A DNA stretch of 64,000 nt from Clostridia bacterium (GTDB lineage Bacteria; Bacillota; Clostridia; Caldicoprobacterales; Caldicoprobacteraceae). Of the stretch, positions 62,162 through 64,000 are shown piece after piece; position 1 is the stretch's first letter, and every line of letters starts with the position of its first letter. The notes under the pieces are model-generated. The model ran no database searches and was not told the DNA's origin. It saw nothing but the letters and a program-made list of their open reading frames with translations. The DNA lies in the NCBI GenBank assembly GCA_017577715.1, contig PKRC01000005.1, positions 1 to 64,000 on the forward strand. The letters are read 5' to 3'. The translations under genes were made by a program, and so were the position numbers.

Positions 62162-63361
62162 TCATCTAACCAATTCCAAAGTCTCCCTGGCTATCATAAG
62201 CTCTTCATTGGTTGGGATAACCAATACTTTAACTTTGGAGTCGTCAGTGGATATTTCACCCTCTTTACCCTTTTTGGTATATTCGTTTTTCTCCCTATCT
62301 ATATATATACCCAAAAACTCCAGCCCCTCGCAGGCCTTTTGACGGATATAAGGATTGTTTTCGCCTATGCCTGCCGTGAAGACCACGCAGTCAAGCCCGC
62401 CCATAGCCGCTGCGTATGCTCCTATATACTTCTTGATGGAATAGGCAAATATGTCTAAAGCCAGCTGTGCCCGCTCGTTGCCTTCATTGGCAGCCGCCTC
62501 TAGATCCCTGAAATCGCTGCTTACGCCCGATATGCCCAGCACTCCCGATTCCTTATTCAAATAATGATCAATTTGCTGATAAGTCATGTTTTCCTTTTCC
62601 ATAAGGAAAGTGACAATGGCAGGGTCAATGACACCGCAACGTGTACCCATAGGCAACCCTTCAAGAGGGGTAAATCCCATACTGGTGTCTACCGACTTTC
62701 CCCCTTTAACGGCAGCAATGCTGGATCCATTGCCCAAATGACAGGTAACCATCTTAAGCTCTTCTATGGGCCTTTCCAACAGCTTTGCAGCCCTCAAAGT
62801 CACATATTTGTGTGAAGTGCCGTGGAAGCCATAACGCCTTATGCCGTATTTTTCATAAGCGCTGTACGGAATGGCATAAATATAGGCCTCCTTGGGCATG
62901 GTCTGATGAAAAGCCGTATCAAAAACGGCTACCATGGGCGTATTGGGCATAACCTTTTTGCAGGCCTCTATACCGGTTATATTGGCCGGGTTGTGAAGAG
63001 GAGCTAGATTAATGTTTGCCCTTATGGCTTCCATTACGTCATCATCTATTATCACCGAGCTGGAAAATCTCTCGCCACCGTGGACCACCCTGTGACCCAC
63101 GGCTGAAATCTCCGATATGTCTTTGATTACTCCATACTCCGGATGTACCAGGGCATCTATGACCATCTTTACCGCCTGAACGTGGTCCTTGATGTCTACC
63201 TTTATCTCAACCTTTTCCTTCCCGGCCGGTGTATGGGACAGCATGGAGTTGTCTATCCCTATTCGTTCAGCTAAACCCTTGGCCAAAATCGTCTCGTCCG
63301 TCATATCGATAAGCTGATATTTGAGCGAGGAGCTCCCCGCATTTATGACCAAAATCTTCAT
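62162..63361 (-). CDS. ackA: Acetate kinase
   Basis: The 399-aa enzyme makes ATP and acetate from acetyl phosphate. It has VINAGSSSLKYQLID at the N-terminus (phosphate-binding Asn), the sugar-kinase-like GHRVVHGGERF, TAFHQTMP and GFHGTSHKYV, FTPLEGLPMGTRCGVIDPAI, and the C-terminal FTAGIGENNPYIR. GGAGGAG precedes the ATG, and it follows pta by 21 bases. It is the last gene of the fermentation operon in this window. Confidence 0.98.
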   Translation of the reverse strand: MKILVINAGSSSLKYQLIDMTDETILAKGLAERIGIDNSMLSHTPAGKEKVEIKVDIKDHVQAVKMVIDALVHPEYGVIKDISEISAVGHRVVHGGERFSSSVIIDDDVMEAIRANINLAPLHNPANITGIEACKKVMPNTPMVAVFDTAFHQTMPKEAYIYAIPYSAYEKYGIRRYGFHGTSHKYVTLRAAKLLERPIEELKMVTCHLGNGSSIAAVKGGKSVDTSMGFTPLEGLPMGTRCGVIDPAIVTFLMEKENMTYQQIDHYLNKESGVLGISGVSSDFRDLEAAANEGNERAQLALDIFAYSIKKYIGAYAAAMGGLDCVVFTAGIGENNPYIRQKACEGLEFLGIYIDREKNEYTKKGKEGEISTDDSKVKVLVIPTNEELMIARETLELVR

Positions 63362-63382
63362 ATCCTGCTCCTCCCTTCACCG

Positions 63383-64000
63383 TTATTGAGCCTCAACCAC
63401 GGTAATGGCAATGACATTGACGATGTCTTCGGCGCTGCAGCCTCTGGAGAGATCATTGACCGGCTTTGCCAACCCCTGGCTCAATGGCCCCAATGCCATG
63501 GCCTTGGCCAGCCTCTGCGTGAGCTTATACGCAATATTGCCAGCGTTAAGGTCGGGGAATATCAATACGTTGGCCCTACCCGCCACCGGACTGCCCGGGC
63601 ATTTCTTCTTGGCCACTTCCATATCCAGTGCGGCATCCACCTGCAACTCTCCATCTATCAGCAGGTCAGGCATCATCTCTTTGGCTATGCGGGTGGCCTC
63701 CCTCACCTTGTCAACCGACTCGTGCTCAGCGCTTCCCTTGGTCGAGAAGGACAGCATGGCCACTCGCGGTTCCATACCCACCAGCACTTTGGCGGTTCTG
63801 GCGGCCGATATCGCAATAGCAGCTAAATCCTGGGCGGTAGGATTGGGATTCAAACCGCAGTCGGCATAGATGAATACTCCGTTTTCGCCATACTGACAAT
63901 CGGGCACCTCGATCAGAAAACAGCTGGATGCTACCGATATTCCCGGCATAGTCTTTATGATCTGCAATACCGGCCTCCATACGTCGGGCGTGCTGTACAC
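63383..64000 (-). CDS. pta: Phosphate acetyltransferase, C-terminal part (5' end outside window)
   Basis: The visible 205 residues are the C-terminal part of Pta, which converts acetyl-CoA to acetyl phosphate for AckA. Motifs include YADCGLNPNPTAQDLAAIAISAARTAKVLVGMEPRVAMLSFSTKGSAEH and ANVLIFPDLNAGNIAYKLTQRLAKAMALGPLSQGLAKPVNDLSRGC. The first codon shown is internal, since the gene continues past position 64000. Coupled to ackA. Confidence 0.97.
   Translation of the reverse strand: MYSTPDVWRPVLQIIKTMPGISVASSCFLIEVPDCQYGENGVFIYADCGLNPNPTAQDLAAIAISAARTAKVLVGMEPRVAMLSFSTKGSAEHESVDKVREATRIAKEMMPDLLIDGELQVDAALDMEVAKKKCPGSPVAGRANVLIFPDLNAGNIAYKLTQRLAKAMALGPLSQGLAKPVNDLSRGCSAEDIVNVIAITVVEAQ

Overview
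The window (64 kb) looks like a chromosomal segment of a low- to mid-GC, Gram-positive, strictly anaerobic, sugar-fermenting member of the Clostridia, probably thermophilic and of a Caldicoprobacter/Mahella/Thermoanaerobacter-like type. The placement is inferred from gene content: a trimeric [FeFe] hydrogenase, acetate kinase with phosphotransacetylase, class II xylose isomerase, LplABC/YesMN-type sugar uptake loci, CIRCE-controlled groESL, strong AGGAGG ribosome sites and frequent GTG/TTG starts. No tRNA, rRNA, insertion sequence, prophage or CRISPR array was seen. Nearly all genes are on the minus strand; plus-strand genes are the DUF6062 gene, groESL, the feo operon, sfsA and one solute-binding protein.

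Layout. 1-4.2 kb: an MMPL-type exporter (cut by the window edge), a TetR repressor and a BlaR1/BlaI-like pair whose BlaR1 carries an unusual C-terminal sensor. 4.2-5.5 kb: a DUF2089 regulator with two small SHOCT-like proteins. 5.8-9.6 kb: xylA and a GH3 glycosidase (xylan/xylose use). 9.8-14.8 kb: hydABC electron-bifurcating hydrogenase operon with a stand-alone HATPase and an extra 2Fe-2S protein. 15.1-19.4 kb: a probable hydrogen or redox signalling operon (SPOR protein, DRTGG protein, RsbW-like ATPase, sensory-type [FeFe] hydrogenase, second DRTGG protein) followed by a PHP phosphoesterase. 19.5-23.7 kb: DUF6062, dCMP deaminase, groESL, DivIVA-like protein. 23.9-37.2 kb: one long minus-strand operon with an ABC exporter, MoxR ATPase, DUF58 and two VWA membrane proteins. 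37.6-41.6 kb: an ECF S-component with a coupled 43-aa ORF, and a P-type ATPase preceded by a yybP-ykoY manganese riboswitch. 41.6-49.0 kb: yesN-yesM-lplA-lplB-lplC sugar uptake operon. 49.5-53.1 kb: Fur-box-controlled feoA-feoB plus a Cys-rich protein, and sfsA. 53.1-62.0 kb: a second sugar uptake locus with an orphan lipoprotein, a membrane AraC regulator and an alpha/beta hydrolase. 62.1-64.0 kb: ackA and the 3' part of pta.

Together the genes describe import and hydrolysis of plant oligosaccharides, xylose entry into metabolism, and disposal of electrons as H2 and of carbon as acetate with ATP gain, flanked by metal homeostasis (Fe2+, Mn2+) and envelope functions. Several regulatory sites are legible: an operator inside the MMPL promoter spacer, two BlaI-type boxes, an inverted repeat at the xylA start, CIRCE, the Mn2+ riboswitch and two Fur boxes. 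The most interesting candidate for an underexplored system is the DRTGG / sensory hydrogenase / RsbW-like ATPase cluster next to hydABC. The MoxR-VWA-ABC operon and the BlaR1 variant come next. Start codons were re-chosen where a ribosome site clearly favoured a downstream start; these choices are inference.
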